Shown piece by piece: positions 27,260 through 36,120 of a stretch of 64,000 nucleotides of DNA (its first letter is position 1; every line of letters begins with the position of its first letter). The DNA lies in the NCBI GenBank assembly GCA_963729815.1, contig CAVSPU010000001.1:62001-126000 (forward strand), read 5' to 3'. The position numbers and the translations under genes were made by a program. Below the pieces are notes generated by a model, which saw only the letters and a list, made by a program, of their open reading frames with translations, had not been told where the DNA came from and searched no databases. The stretch is from DAHUXN01 sp963729815 (GTDB taxonomy: Bacteria; Acidobacteriota; Terriglobia; Acidiferrales; UBA7541).

Positions 27260-27369
27260 TTCGTCTTCCTCAAATCACGCCGAGAGGTGAATTGCGGTTT
27301 CGAGCGTTTGAGCGCAAAAAAGGCTCAACGGTCGAGTATGGGAAGAGACGCAAAATGCATTGCTGCGTA

Positions 27370-27483
27370 AGTCTCATGTCCCCCGCGACTCGGGGCAGGA
27401 ATTGGCACCGGCGGTTCAGGAGATCCTGACTCGGTTGCCGTGGCGTCCTCGGGCCTGATCCCTCGGCCACTCTTCATGAGACT
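27370..27483 (-). promoter_or_regulatory. SAM-I (S-box) riboswitch in the thrC-thrB leader
   Basis: Read on the minus strand, the segment starts AGTCTCATGAAGAGTGGC and ends GGGGGACATGAGACT; its two 9-base ends pair perfectly as P1 (27475-27483 with 27370-27378). Inside are the conserved S-box pieces: GAAGAGTGGCCGAGGGATC, GGCCCGA, CGCCACGGCAACCG and GGTGCCAATTCC. The order and sequence match the SAM-I aptamer. It lies about 110 bases before the thrC start. I could not define a clear terminator in the expression platform; TTGAGC/GCTCAA can pair around a T-run, and translational control is also possible. Confidence 0.9.
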
Positions 27484-27516
27484 CAGATCGGTAGGATCTG
27501 AGTCTGAAGGCCTAGG

Positions 27517-27545
27517 ATGATAAACTAAAAAGGAGCGCTGCTCAA
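27517..27545 (-). promoter_or_regulatory. Promoter of the riboswitch-thrC-thrB transcript
   Basis: On the minus strand, TTGAGC (27545-27540) and TATCAT (27522-27517) are 17 bases apart. Transcription would start about 25 bases before the riboswitch P1 stem. This fits a SAM-I leader of normal length. Confidence 0.6.
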
Positions 27546-27637
27546 GCAACGGGAAGTAAACGGTCGAAATTCGGGCGCCATGCGGAGCGAATGGCGGTCG
27601 AACTGCGCGGCGCGAATGATTCAGGAGTAATGGAACA

Positions 27638-28756
27638 GTGCAAAAATTTCGAGTCGGGATTCTGGGCGCGACGGGAGCGGTGGGGCAGCGATTGGTGCAA
27701 CTCCTGGAAGGACATCCGTGGTTCGAGGTGGCCGAGGTAGCCGCTTCGGAGCGATCGGCTGGAAAATCGTATGCGGATGCGGCCGACTGGCGGCTGGATA
27801 CGCCGCTGCCGCAAATGGCACGGGATCTCATCGTCAAAGATTTGACGCCGAATCTGGATTGCGATTTTGTTTTCTCGGGCCTCGATTCGTCGGTCGCCGG
27901 AGTCGCGGAAGAAGAATTCGCGCGCGCCGGTTATCCGGTGATCAGCAACAGCCGGAATCACCGCATGGATGCGGATGTTCCTCTGCTGATACCGGAAGCG
28001 AATCCGGAGCACACGGGGATTTTGCCACGCCAACAAGCGGCGCGCAAATACACGACCGGCTTCATGGTCACGAATCCGAATTGCTCCGCGATTGGGCTGG
28101 CGCTGGCGTTGAAACCGCTCGAGGACGCGTTTGGCGTCGCCGAAGTGTTTGTCGTCACGATGCAGGCGATTTCCGGCGCGGGACATTCGGGCGTCGCGGC
28201 AGGAGCGATTCACGACAACGTGATTCCCTACATCAGCGGCGAAGAGGAAAAACTCGAGGCGGAGCCGCAGAAAATTCTCGGCAAACTCGAAGGGAGGCAA
28301 TTCGTGCCAGCCGGCTTTCGCGTCAGCGCGCATTGCAACCGCGTTCCGGTGATCGACGGGCACACGGAAGCCGTTTCTGTGCGCCTGAAGCGAAAAACTT
28401 CTCTCGCGGAAGTTCGCGAGGCATTCTTAAAGTTTACGGCCGAGCCACAGCGGCTTGGATTGCCTTCCGCGCCCAGACATCCAATCGTTGTGCGCGACGA
28501 GGCAGACCGGCCGCAGCCGCGCCTTGATCGAGGCGTGGAAAATGGCATGGCGGTGGTGGTTGGAAGGCTCCGCCCGTGCTCGATCGCTGATTTCAAATTC
28601 ACTTTGCTTTCGCACAACATGATCCGCGGCGCAGCGGGCGCGGCCATTCTGAATGCGGAGCTGCTGGTTGCGCAGGGTCATCTGCGGCGGCGAAATGGCT
28701 CGGCTTCAGAAAATGAGCAACTGCTTGCGGCGCGAGCGCCGAAAACTGGGCGCTGA
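27638..28756 (+). CDS. asd: Aspartate-semialdehyde dehydrogenase
   Basis: 372 residues from GTG 27638, with AGGAG about 10 bases upstream. The NADP-binding start VGILGATGAVGQRLVQLL, active-site Cys149 in TNPNCSAIG and His232 in SAHCNRVPV identify it as ASADH of the archaeal/fungal-like class. It makes aspartate semialdehyde, the branch point to lysine and to homoserine, threonine and methionine. It is divergent from thrC-thrB, so the SAM riboswitch on the other strand does not act on it. The last 20-25 residues are a variable tail. Confidence 0.92.
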   Translation: MQKFRVGILGATGAVGQRLVQLLEGHPWFEVAEVAASERSAGKSYADAADWRLDTPLPQMARDLIVKDLTPNLDCDFVFSGLDSSVAGVAEEEFARAGYPVISNSRNHRMDADVPLLIPEANPEHTGILPRQQAARKYTTGFMVTNPNCSAIGLALALKPLEDAFGVAEVFVVTMQAISGAGHSGVAAGAIHDNVIPYISGEEEKLEAEPQKILGKLEGRQFVPAGFRVSAHCNRVPVIDGHTEAVSVRLKRKTSLAEVREAFLKFTAEPQRLGLPSAPRHPIVVRDEADRPQPRLDRGVENGMAVVVGRLRPCSIADFKFTLLSHNMIRGAAGAAILNAELLVAQGHLRRRNGSASENEQLLAARAPKTGR

Positions 28757-28805
28757 CGCAGCGAATGGGCTGTGCGCGCGGTTCCCCAGCTTTGAATAAC
28801 CCGGT

Positions 28806-30221
28806 TCAGCGGTAGACGCCGTCGCCGACGAAGTAAATGTGGCGGCTGCGGGTGACCAGATAGAAATTCGACGTATCGTAGAGCTTCATGAACGCATGGA
28901 TTTTGTGGCCATTGACGACGCCGTCCAAAACCAACTGGCCCGGTGAAGGCTGGGAGTAGGACAAGAGCTCCGGCTTCTTGTCGAGATCGTCGCGGAACAA
29001 TTCGATTGCCTTCGCGCCCGTGTTCACAATGGCAATTCCCGTGTCCGTGTCGTCTGGCTCATCGTCCATGCCGTAAACGACCATCTCTTCCGAATTCGCG
29101 AAGCGGCCGTTTTGAAACGTCACGACCTGCCGGCGCGCCCACGGGTGAATGTTCTCAAAGACGATGCGCCGCCAGCGCGCGCTGTCGGTGGTTAGCGGCG
29201 GACGCGACTGGCCGTCGAGGGAGAAATCCTGCACGTCCCAGATTCCGTAGAGAGGAGGATTTGGCACGCCTCCAGCTTCGGTCATGCGACGAAGCGAGGC
29301 GGAGCGCAGGCCGGCGCCCAGCAAGAACAGGCCCAGCAGAACCTGCACGGTGAGAGCCATGCGATTGGCCCGCGGACTCCGAAAAAGCGGATGCTGCGAA
29401 GCAGGTTCAGCGGCGCGGCCCAGGAAAAACAAATTCAGCAACCGCTTGGCATCGGGTGCGAGCAAAAAAATCGCCAAAAGGATCAAGTGGAAGGAGAATC
29501 CCTTGACGTTCACGTCGTAAAACATGTTGAGGAGAAAAACGTTGAGCATGTCGGCAAGGCAAATCAACGCGCCAAGCATCGTCGTGCGAGGGAAGACCAA
29601 GAGCAGGCCGCCGAGGACTTCCGCGCAGCCGGTGAAAACCTCATAGGCGGGCGAGGCGCCCATGGAGTTCCAAAGAACGGCCATGGGCGAGAAGTCTCCA
29701 AAGCGCTCGAGCAGGCGCGTCAGGCGGGGGAACCACATCTGCACGGGGATGATTTTGCCTGTTCCGTAGAAAAACATCGTTGCGGAGAGCAGGACGAGAA
29801 CGACAATGCGGAACCAAGCGTAAAGGCGCGGGTAGCTTGGGCGTTTTCTATCGAGGATGGACCAAACTACGGTGCCAGCAAACGCGATAACCAGCAAACA
29901 GAACAACCTGACCCAATCCACCGGGCTCGGCTCGTAGAACCCGACCGGATGCGCAATCTTGAAGACGTGCCGCGCAACCCAGTACACGGCGTTGGGAAAT
30001 GGCGGTAGGTCGCCGATGGCGACCCGGTTGGCTGTCATATTAAAGACCATCCAAACGGGGACCACCAGCATGATGTCCAGCGCCATGAACAGGCCGAAGT
30101 AGATGAAGCAGAAGCGGAATGCGACGCGTGTGGCCAGGCTCCAGGGCTTCGAATTCGCAGCTGGCCGATCTGGTATTTCCAGAGCAGAGGCGGAGTTGAG
30201 AATTGGAGATTGCGAGTCCAC
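28806..30221 (-). CDS. DoxX-like polytopic membrane protein
   Basis: 471 residues, GTG start with GGGGG about 5 bases upstream. Residues about 30-310 hold seven or more membrane helices with a DoxX-type core (FFYGTGKIIPVQMWFPRL ... CAEVLGGLLLVFPRT ... GALICLADML). The C-terminal 150 residues are soluble and rich in beta-type sequence. DoxX-family proteins are linked to redox or sulfur metabolism in some organisms; the role here is unknown. It is divergent from the sortilin-like gene and ends 50 bp from the 3' end of asd. Confidence 0.75.
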   Translation of the reverse strand: MDSQSPILNSASALEIPDRPAANSKPWSLATRVAFRFCFIYFGLFMALDIMLVVPVWMVFNMTANRVAIGDLPPFPNAVYWVARHVFKIAHPVGFYEPSPVDWVRLFCLLVIAFAGTVVWSILDRKRPSYPRLYAWFRIVVLVLLSATMFFYGTGKIIPVQMWFPRLTRLLERFGDFSPMAVLWNSMGASPAYEVFTGCAEVLGGLLLVFPRTTMLGALICLADMLNVFLLNMFYDVNVKGFSFHLILLAIFLLAPDAKRLLNLFFLGRAAEPASQHPLFRSPRANRMALTVQVLLGLFLLGAGLRSASLRRMTEAGGVPNPPLYGIWDVQDFSLDGQSRPPLTTDSARWRRIVFENIHPWARRQVVTFQNGRFANSEEMVVYGMDDEPDDTDTGIAIVNTGAKAIELFRDDLDKKPELLSYSQPSPGQLVLDGVVNGHKIHAFMKLYDTSNFYLVTRSRHIYFVGDGVYR

Positions 30222-30473
30222 GATGGCCCCCAGAACAATACATCTGCCCTAAGTATCTGCTGAGATTTGTAGATTGCCGAAGGGCCGTAATTCTGCGCGG
30301 AATCTACATCCAGGTGTTCTCTGGCGTCAACGGGATTCCCCGGCAGGTATCGGTGTCATTCGAGGCAAATATTGCCGCCACCCACTCGCGCACATCTTTC
30401 ACTGAGCGGGACGCGGGCGTTATATACTTCGCGTTTTGAATTGGAGAGCTTCAGAGAGGGAGGCTTCTTACAC

Positions 30474-33400
30474 GTGAGAAATTTTAGGCGCTGGATATGT
30501 TCGTTTGCCGCAGTGATTGTGTGCCTGTCGGTCTTCTTTATCGCGTTCATGGCATCACTTGAACGCGCGGTTGCGCAACAAGTGGACCCGAGCCTGTACA
30601 GCGCGATGCGCTGGCGGCTGATCGGCCCTTATCGCGCGGGGCGCGTCACTTCGGTCGCCGGAATTCCCGGCGATGCCTCGACCTATTATTTCGGAACTCC
30701 GGGCGGCGGTGTTTGGAAAACGACGGATGGAGGCGTGGTGTGGAAGCCGATTTTCGACGCGGAGCATGTCGCTTCGATCGGCGCGGTGACGCTTGCCCCT
30801 TCTGACTCCAACGTCATTTACGTCGGCACGGGCGAGCAAACACAAGGCAACGGTGTTTACAAATCGACCGACGCGGGCGCGACATGGACGAACATCGGCC
30901 TCACGGAAACGCACTACATCAATTCGGTCCTGGTCGACCCGCGGAATCCCGACATCGTTCTGGTTGGCGCAATGGGCGACAGCACAGCGAGCGAGAATCG
31001 CGGCGTCTACAAGACAACGGACGGCGGCAAGACGTGGAAGAAAGTTTTGTACGAAGACAACATGACCGGCATTGCGGACATGACACTCGACCCGAACAAT
31101 CCTCGCGTCGTTTATGCGGCATTGTGGCATCCGCGCGAGCGAGTTTTCTTTGCGCCTGCCGGAGGGCCCACGCCGGGTCCTGATGCGTGGATCTATAAAT
31201 CGACCGACGAAGGTTCCACGTGGAAACGCCTGGACGCCGACGGAATGCCTTCGGACAAATGGGGCCGCACGGGAATCGCCGTCGCGCCGGGCAATCATGG
31301 CCGACGCGTGTACGCCATTGTCGATGAAGGCTTGTATCGTTCCGATGATGCGGGGGCGAATTGGCGCCAAATTACAAAAGATCCCCGCGTTGTAGGCAAT
31401 TCCTATTTCAGCCGCGTGTTTGTCGATCCCAAGAACGCGGACATGGTATACCTCGTGCAGACTTGTTTGTACCGCTCAACGGACGGCGGGCAGACGTTTG
31501 AAGCATATAAAGGCGCGCCCGACGGCGACGATTACCACGTCCTCTGGATTGATCCGCAAAATTCGAGCCGCATGTTCCTGGGCGTTGACCAAGGCGCGAT
31601 CATCAGCCTGGATGGCGGCAAATCGTGGACGACGTGGTACAACCAGCCCACGGGCCAGCTCTATCATCTTTCCGCCGACGATCAGTTTCCTTACATCATC
31701 TACGCGTCCGAGCAGGACAGCGGTAGCGTTGCGATTCCGAGCCGCAGCGACTTCGGCCGCATCCGCGACCGCGATGTGTTTTCGCCGGATGGCTACGAAT
31801 TCGGATACATCGTCGAAGATCCGGCGCACCCATATTTTGTTTTTTCGGATGGCGCTCCGGGGACGATTGTCCGGCTGGATCGCAGAACGAATCAGGCGAT
31901 GACGGTCTTTGTCGCCGGATTGAAGTACCACGTATCGTCCAATGCTCCCCTGGTGTTTTCGCCCGAAGATCCGAACACGCTGTATTTTGGCGCGCAGTAT
32001 GTTCTGGAAACCACGGACGGTGGAATGAACTGGAGCGAGGCGAGTCCAGATTTGGCTGTGCGGCCGGAAGTGAAAGCCACGGGAACAACTGGCCGCAGGC
32101 CTGGGCCGCGAAATGGAGTGATTAGCGCGCTCGCGCCTTCGCCCATTTCTTCGAACGTGATGTGGGCGGGCACGACGAACGGCCTGATTCAGATGACGCG
32201 TGACGGCGGTGGCACGTGGCAGAACGTCTCGCCGCCGGAGCTGGGTGACCGGAGCCTGGTGAGCATCGTTGAGGCGTCGCATTTCGACGCGGGCAGCGCC
32301 TATGCCGCGGTGGATGATGCTAATGACTTGCGGCCGCATCTTTATCGCACGCACGATTACGGCAAGACCTGGCAGGAAACCGACGGCGGTTTTCCGGAAT
32401 TAGGCATTGCGCGTGTCATCCGCGAAGATACGGAGCGAAAAGGCCTGCTGTATGCGGGGACGGAGACAGGCGTTTTCGTCTCCTTCGATGATGGCGACCA
32501 CTGGCAATCGCTGCAGCTCAATCTGCCGACGTCGTCCGTGCGCGATTTGATCGTCCACGGCGACGACCTGGCGATCGCCACATACGGCCGGTCGTTGTGG
32601 GTGCTCGATGACGTGACGCCGCTGAGGCAGGCGAGCGAGCAAGTGGCCAACTCGGATGCTTATTTTTATCGTCCCGAAACGGCGATTCGCACCATTTGGA
32701 ATGACGATCAAGACACGCCGCTGCCGCCGGAAGTTCCCGCTGGCCAGAACCCGCCCGACGGCGCTTTCCTTGACTACTATCTGAAGTCCGCGCCGCAGAG
32801 CGACATCACGATGGCGATTTACGATTCGATTGGAAATCTGATCCGGCAGTACACGAGCGCCGAGCCCAAATCAACCGAGCATGAGCCGGACGCCGTGCCG
32901 GAATATTGGTTCGCGCCTCCGACAGTGCTGCCCGATCACGCGGGCATGAATCGCTTCGTGTGGAATTTGCGCTATCCGCATCCGGAAGCTCTGAGCTATG
33001 GAGTTTTCGGCGGCCTTCAGAAATACGTGGAATTCTACGGAACGCAAGATGCAGTACCCGGAGTGACGCCGCGAGATCAACCGCTGGGCCCGCAGGTTGT
33101 CCCGGGCGATTACGTGATTGCCCTCACCGTGAATGGCCAGACGTATCGCCAAACGCTCCACATCGTGAAAGACCCGCGCGTCCCGGCCTCGCAGTATGAC
33201 TACGTTGCGTTATTCAATCTGATCCGGCAGATGACAAACGGGATGTCGGCGAGCTACGACGCATTTGGCCACGCGGACGCGATGCACACGGCTCTTGCGG
33301 ATCGTCTGAAAAGCCTGAAGTCGAATGCACAGGCAAAAGACGCTCTTGACGCGGCGACGGCGTTCGAAAAGAAGCTCGACGCGGCGCAAAACGGCGGCAA

Positions 33401-33656
33401 CATGTCACCCGGATTCGGCTCGATCAACAGCATTCTCACGCAGGAAGTTTATGCCGCGAATATGGGCGACGGCGCTCCGCCCGAAACGGTGAAGGATACA
33501 ACGGCGCGAGTCTGCGAATACTTGGCCAAGAATTTCGACGCATGGCGCAAGTTAGATACCGAGGATCTGCCGTCCCTGAACACGTTGCTGCAGAAATATA
33601 ATCTGGCGCCGCTGACTCCGGCACCGATCGGGTCATCTGCCGGCTGCGGCAAATAA
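30474..33656 (+). CDS. Exported sortilin/VPS10-like BNR-repeat protein
   Basis: The GTG at 30474 is chosen (GGGAGG about 10 bases upstream); the open frame starts at 30372 without a signal. The 1060-residue protein has a signal peptide (WICSFAAVIVCLSVFFIAF ... AVAQQ). It also has many Asp-box motifs (STDAGATW, TTDGGKTW, STDEGSTW, SDDAGANW, STDGGQTF, TTDGGMNW) arranged as a multi-bladed propeller to about residue 730. A C-terminal extension with FVWNLRYP follows. Such proteins are abundant in Acidobacteria and are annotated as glycosyl hydrolase BNR or sortilin-like; catalytic activity is not established. It appears to be a single gene. Confidence 0.85.
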   Translation: MRNFRRWICSFAAVIVCLSVFFIAFMASLERAVAQQVDPSLYSAMRWRLIGPYRAGRVTSVAGIPGDASTYYFGTPGGGVWKTTDGGVVWKPIFDAEHVASIGAVTLAPSDSNVIYVGTGEQTQGNGVYKSTDAGATWTNIGLTETHYINSVLVDPRNPDIVLVGAMGDSTASENRGVYKTTDGGKTWKKVLYEDNMTGIADMTLDPNNPRVVYAALWHPRERVFFAPAGGPTPGPDAWIYKSTDEGSTWKRLDADGMPSDKWGRTGIAVAPGNHGRRVYAIVDEGLYRSDDAGANWRQITKDPRVVGNSYFSRVFVDPKNADMVYLVQTCLYRSTDGGQTFEAYKGAPDGDDYHVLWIDPQNSSRMFLGVDQGAIISLDGGKSWTTWYNQPTGQLYHLSADDQFPYIIYASEQDSGSVAIPSRSDFGRIRDRDVFSPDGYEFGYIVEDPAHPYFVFSDGAPGTIVRLDRRTNQAMTVFVAGLKYHVSSNAPLVFSPEDPNTLYFGAQYVLETTDGGMNWSEASPDLAVRPEVKATGTTGRRPGPRNGVISALAPSPISSNVMWAGTTNGLIQMTRDGGGTWQNVSPPELGDRSLVSIVEASHFDAGSAYAAVDDANDLRPHLYRTHDYGKTWQETDGGFPELGIARVIREDTERKGLLYAGTETGVFVSFDDGDHWQSLQLNLPTSSVRDLIVHGDDLAIATYGRSLWVLDDVTPLRQASEQVANSDAYFYRPETAIRTIWNDDQDTPLPPEVPAGQNPPDGAFLDYYLKSAPQSDITMAIYDSIGNLIRQYTSAEPKSTEHEPDAVPEYWFAPPTVLPDHAGMNRFVWNLRYPHPEALSYGVFGGLQKYVEFYGTQDAVPGVTPRDQPLGPQVVPGDYVIALTVNGQTYRQTLHIVKDPRVPASQYDYVALFNLIRQMTNGMSASYDAFGHADAMHTALADRLKSLKSNAQAKDALDAATAFEKKLDAAQNGGNMSPGFGSINSILTQEVYAANMGDGAPPETVKDTTARVCEYLAKNFDAWRKLDTEDLPSLNTLLQKYNLAPLTPAPIGSSAGCGK

Positions 33657-33699
33657 GCGCGGTTGCTATTAAAGACGGATTAACGCCAGGGATCCTTCC

Positions 33700-33727
33700 G
33701 CGCTCCGATGATGAGTCCTCGGAGCGC
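33700..33727. terminator. Candidate bidirectional hairpin between convergent genes
   Basis: GCGCTCCGA (33700-33708) and TCGGAGCGC (33719-33727) form a perfect 9-bp stem with a 10-base loop, between the 3' ends of the BNR gene and the rhodanese gene. There is no T-run, so intrinsic termination is uncertain. Confidence 0.45.
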
Positions 33728-33752
33728 AGGTGCGCGGCTGGTGCGAAATCGA

Positions 33753-34637
33753 TTAGCGCGCCGCGGCGGCAATTTCTTTTTCGATCGGCGCTCCGACCAG
33801 GTTTCCCCACTCCGTCCAGGAACCGTCATAGTTGCGCACGTTTTTGTATCCAAGCAGATATTTGAGCACGAACCACGTGTGCGAACTGCGCTCGCCGATG
33901 CGGCAATAAGCGATCACTTCGCCGTCGCCGGAAACGCCCTTGCCGCCGTAAAGTTGTTTCAGCGCGTCGGCGGACTTAAACGTTCCATCTTCGTTTGCAG
34001 CTTGCGACCACGGGACGTTGATTGCTCCGGGAATGTGCCCTGCGCGCTGCGCGGTTTCGCTCATGCCAGGAGGGGCAATAATTTTGCCCGTGAACTCATC
34101 AACCGACCGCACGTCGACCAGCTTCGTGGCGCTGTTCTGAATGGCATGGGAAACGCGATCACGTTGCGCGCGAACGGCCTGATCCGGCTCGGGGGCGCGA
34201 TATTTAGCCGCGGGATATTGCGGGACATCTTTCAGGAGAGGCCTTTTTTCTTCAAGCCACTTCTTGCGCCCGCCATTGAGCAATTTTACGTCGCTGTGGC
34301 CGTAGTATTTCAATTGCCAGAACGCATAGGCGGCGAACCAATTGTTGTTGTCGCCGTACAAGATGATCGTCGTGTCATTCGAGATTCCGGACGCGCCGAG
34401 CAGCGATTCCCAGTCCTGCTTGCCGAGCAGATCGCGGCGAATGCCATCCTGCAACTGCGTCTGCCAATTCCAGCCGACAGCACCCGCAATGTGCCCCTGT
34501 TCATAAGCCGAGGTGTCCACGTCTACTTCTACGAATCGAATCCTCGCTGCTTTGTTCGTCTCGCTCTTCGGATCGTTCAAATGATCCGCCACCCACTGAG
34601 TGGTGACCAACACCTCCGGGTGCGCATACTCTGCCAT
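33753..34637 (-). CDS. sseA: Two-domain thiosulfate sulfurtransferase (rhodanese)
   Basis: 294 residues, ATG with AAGGAG 8 bases upstream. The first rhodanese domain (about 8-130) lacks the active Cys, having GDNNNW in place of the loop. The second (about 160-285) has DVRSVDEF and the active-site loop AYCRIGERSS with Cys245. CRxGxR loops favour thiosulfate as sulfur donor (3-mercaptopyruvate enzymes usually have CGSGVTA), so transfer of sulfane sulfur from thiosulfate to cyanide or thiols is expected. No signal peptide. A small DUF4242-like gene follows upstream on the same strand, 140 bp away. Confidence 0.9.
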   Translation of the reverse strand: MAEYAHPEVLVTTQWVADHLNDPKSETNKAARIRFVEVDVDTSAYEQGHIAGAVGWNWQTQLQDGIRRDLLGKQDWESLLGASGISNDTTIILYGDNNNWFAAYAFWQLKYYGHSDVKLLNGGRKKWLEEKRPLLKDVPQYPAAKYRAPEPDQAVRAQRDRVSHAIQNSATKLVDVRSVDEFTGKIIAPPGMSETAQRAGHIPGAINVPWSQAANEDGTFKSADALKQLYGGKGVSGDGEVIAYCRIGERSSHTWFVLKYLLGYKNVRNYDGSWTEWGNLVGAPIEKEIAAAAR

Positions 34638-34779
34638 GGTTTCATCTCCTTAAAAAGTTTACGATTCCCGTAAATTGACTTTCACTTTCAAAAACACCCT
34701 CATTGTTATCAAGATTCGATGCGCAGCGCAGAATGGCGCTTCAAAAACTTTATCGTCTGTATTATCTTGGGTTTATTCG

Positions 34780-35040
34780 CTAGGCTGGGTTCAGCGCGCC
34801 GGTCGTCGACTCAAGCTCGATCCTCATGAGCCAATCGAAATGGATTCCCTGTTCCCGGAACCACTTCTCGATCGCTTCGCGATTCTCGGCCTCAAATTCG
34901 CCGAGCATTTTGCCCTCATACATGTTCACAATGATGCGCCGCGCGCGCACTTCCGTGCCATGATGCAGGCGCGCGGTCAATTCTTCAGCTCCCTGGCGTG
35001 TCAGGCAAGCTAGCGTGTGCAGCGAAATAAAACTGGCCAT
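34780..35040 (-). CDS. Small DUF4242-like protein
   Basis: The ATG at 35040 has AGGAG about 6 bases upstream; this gives 86 residues instead of the longer open frame from 35121. The sequence (MASFISLHTLACLTRQGAEE ... MLGEFEAENREAIEKWFREQ) has the alternating beta-alpha pattern of DUF4242/SCO4226-like ferredoxin-fold proteins. Some members bind nickel. No function can be assigned from context; it is upstream of and co-oriented with the rhodanese gene. Confidence 0.65.
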   Translation of the reverse strand: MASFISLHTLACLTRQGAEELTARLHHGTEVRARRIIVNMYEGKMLGEFEAENREAIEKWFREQGIHFDWLMRIELESTTGALNPA

Positions 35041-35246
35041 CGAGTACTCCTGTTGTATCGATTCGAATTCGCAAGCGAAGCAACCAGTGTAATCTTCGCG
35101 CGCGGAAACGCAAAAAGCCAAATCGCAAACAGCTCCTGGCGCGGCTCGTCCATCTGGCCAGTTGCCTTACACGCGCCCTTCCCAGTTGCGCTTCGCTTGC
35201 CAAGCATTTGCGTTGATAAGATTGTTGCAAAGCGCGGAGGTGTCTT

Positions 35247-35615
35247 GTGCGGAGAAAAATCGCTTGTGTTCTGGCTATTTCACTCTTGGCCACCTTCAAT
35301 GCCGTCGGCCGACCGTACACCGGCAAGATCGCCGGCACGGTTGTTGGAACCAATGATAGGCCGGTAGTCGACGCACAGGTGATCATTGAACGTTCTGACG
35401 GATCGCTTCCCATTGCGACGCACACAAACTCGAGTGGCCAGTATTTGGTGAAATCCATCCCTGCGGGGTATTACGACATTCGAGCGTCGCGAGGCAGCAC
35501 CGCTTCGGTCTGGAAGCACAATGTGATCGTGAAATCGGGAAAAATCACGGAAGTGAACCTGCGCTTGCACCACATCACAGCGCCAAAACAGGCTCCGACG
35601 CCGCCACGGAGCTAG
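35247..35615 (+). CDS. Secreted carboxypeptidase-regulatory-like domain protein
   Basis: GTG at 35247 with GGAGG 6 bases upstream; 122 residues. A signal peptide (MRRKIACVLAISLLATFNAV) is followed by one carboxypeptidase-D regulatory-like beta-sandwich (GKIAGTVVGTNDRPVVDAQV ... THTNSSGQYLVKSIPAGYYD) and a short Pro-rich tail. This domain is the plug-side extension of Oar-like TonB receptors; here it stands alone. Role unknown, probably periplasmic or surface binding. Confidence 0.75.
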   Translation: MRRKIACVLAISLLATFNAVGRPYTGKIAGTVVGTNDRPVVDAQVIIERSDGSLPIATHTNSSGQYLVKSIPAGYYDIRASRGSTASVWKHNVIVKSGKITEVNLRLHHITAPKQAPTPPRS

Positions 35616-35753
35616 CATGCTGGAAAGTGCCAGTTAATCAGAGTTTGGCCTATAAGCCTTTTATTTTCAATCGCGGTACCAGCGGCGAAGTACTATTCCG
35701 ATAGGCCCTCCGCCTTATTGGTGCGCACCAGACAGGCCATTAGGATGAGTGTG

Positions 35754-35864
35754 CGGGTTGGGGACGTGCTGCGGGGACGACGGTTCCTTTAGGAGCCGGG
35801 GCCGCTTCCAACCCGAACCAAGCTCGCTGCCGGTGTTCCCCCAGTTTCGACCCCCACCGGCAGC
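35754..35864. other. Structured intergenic element (candidate RNA)
   Basis: Within a 505-bp gap (35616-36120) without genes there are nested perfect stems. CGGGTTGG (35754-35761) pairs with CCAACCCG (35808-35815) and encloses GCGG/CCGC and GGTTCCT-TT-AGGAGCC (one G-T pair). Directly after, GCTGCCGGTG (35826-35835) pairs with CACCGGCAGC (35855-35864). The helices are GC-rich and could form on either strand. There is no reading frame and no clear terminator. Candidate structured RNA or cruciform; unassigned. The rest of the gap shows nothing. Confidence 0.4.
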
Positions 35865-36120
35865 GGTGCTTTACTGATTCCGCAATGAAATTCCTCTTCG
35901 CCTAATGTCCTAGCATCGTTATTACATTTTGTATTCTGTTTGCCGGAAGATCGATCAGCCAAGCCGCGGGAAAGAAACAACATCCAAACATCATAATGTT
36001 GTCTTTTGAGAGTGCCTGGGACAGGCGACGCGCAAAGCCACGACGCGCAGGGCTCTTCCAGCGCGCCGAATCGCTTTCGAGCCGCATCCTGCGGAACCGA
36101 AATGATTTCAATTGAGCAGT

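Noticed and set aside
27260..27369. Intrinsic terminator in the SAM-riboswitch expression platform
   Set aside because: TTGAGC/GCTCAA can form a stem, but the T-run lies in its loop and not after it, so I do not call a terminator.
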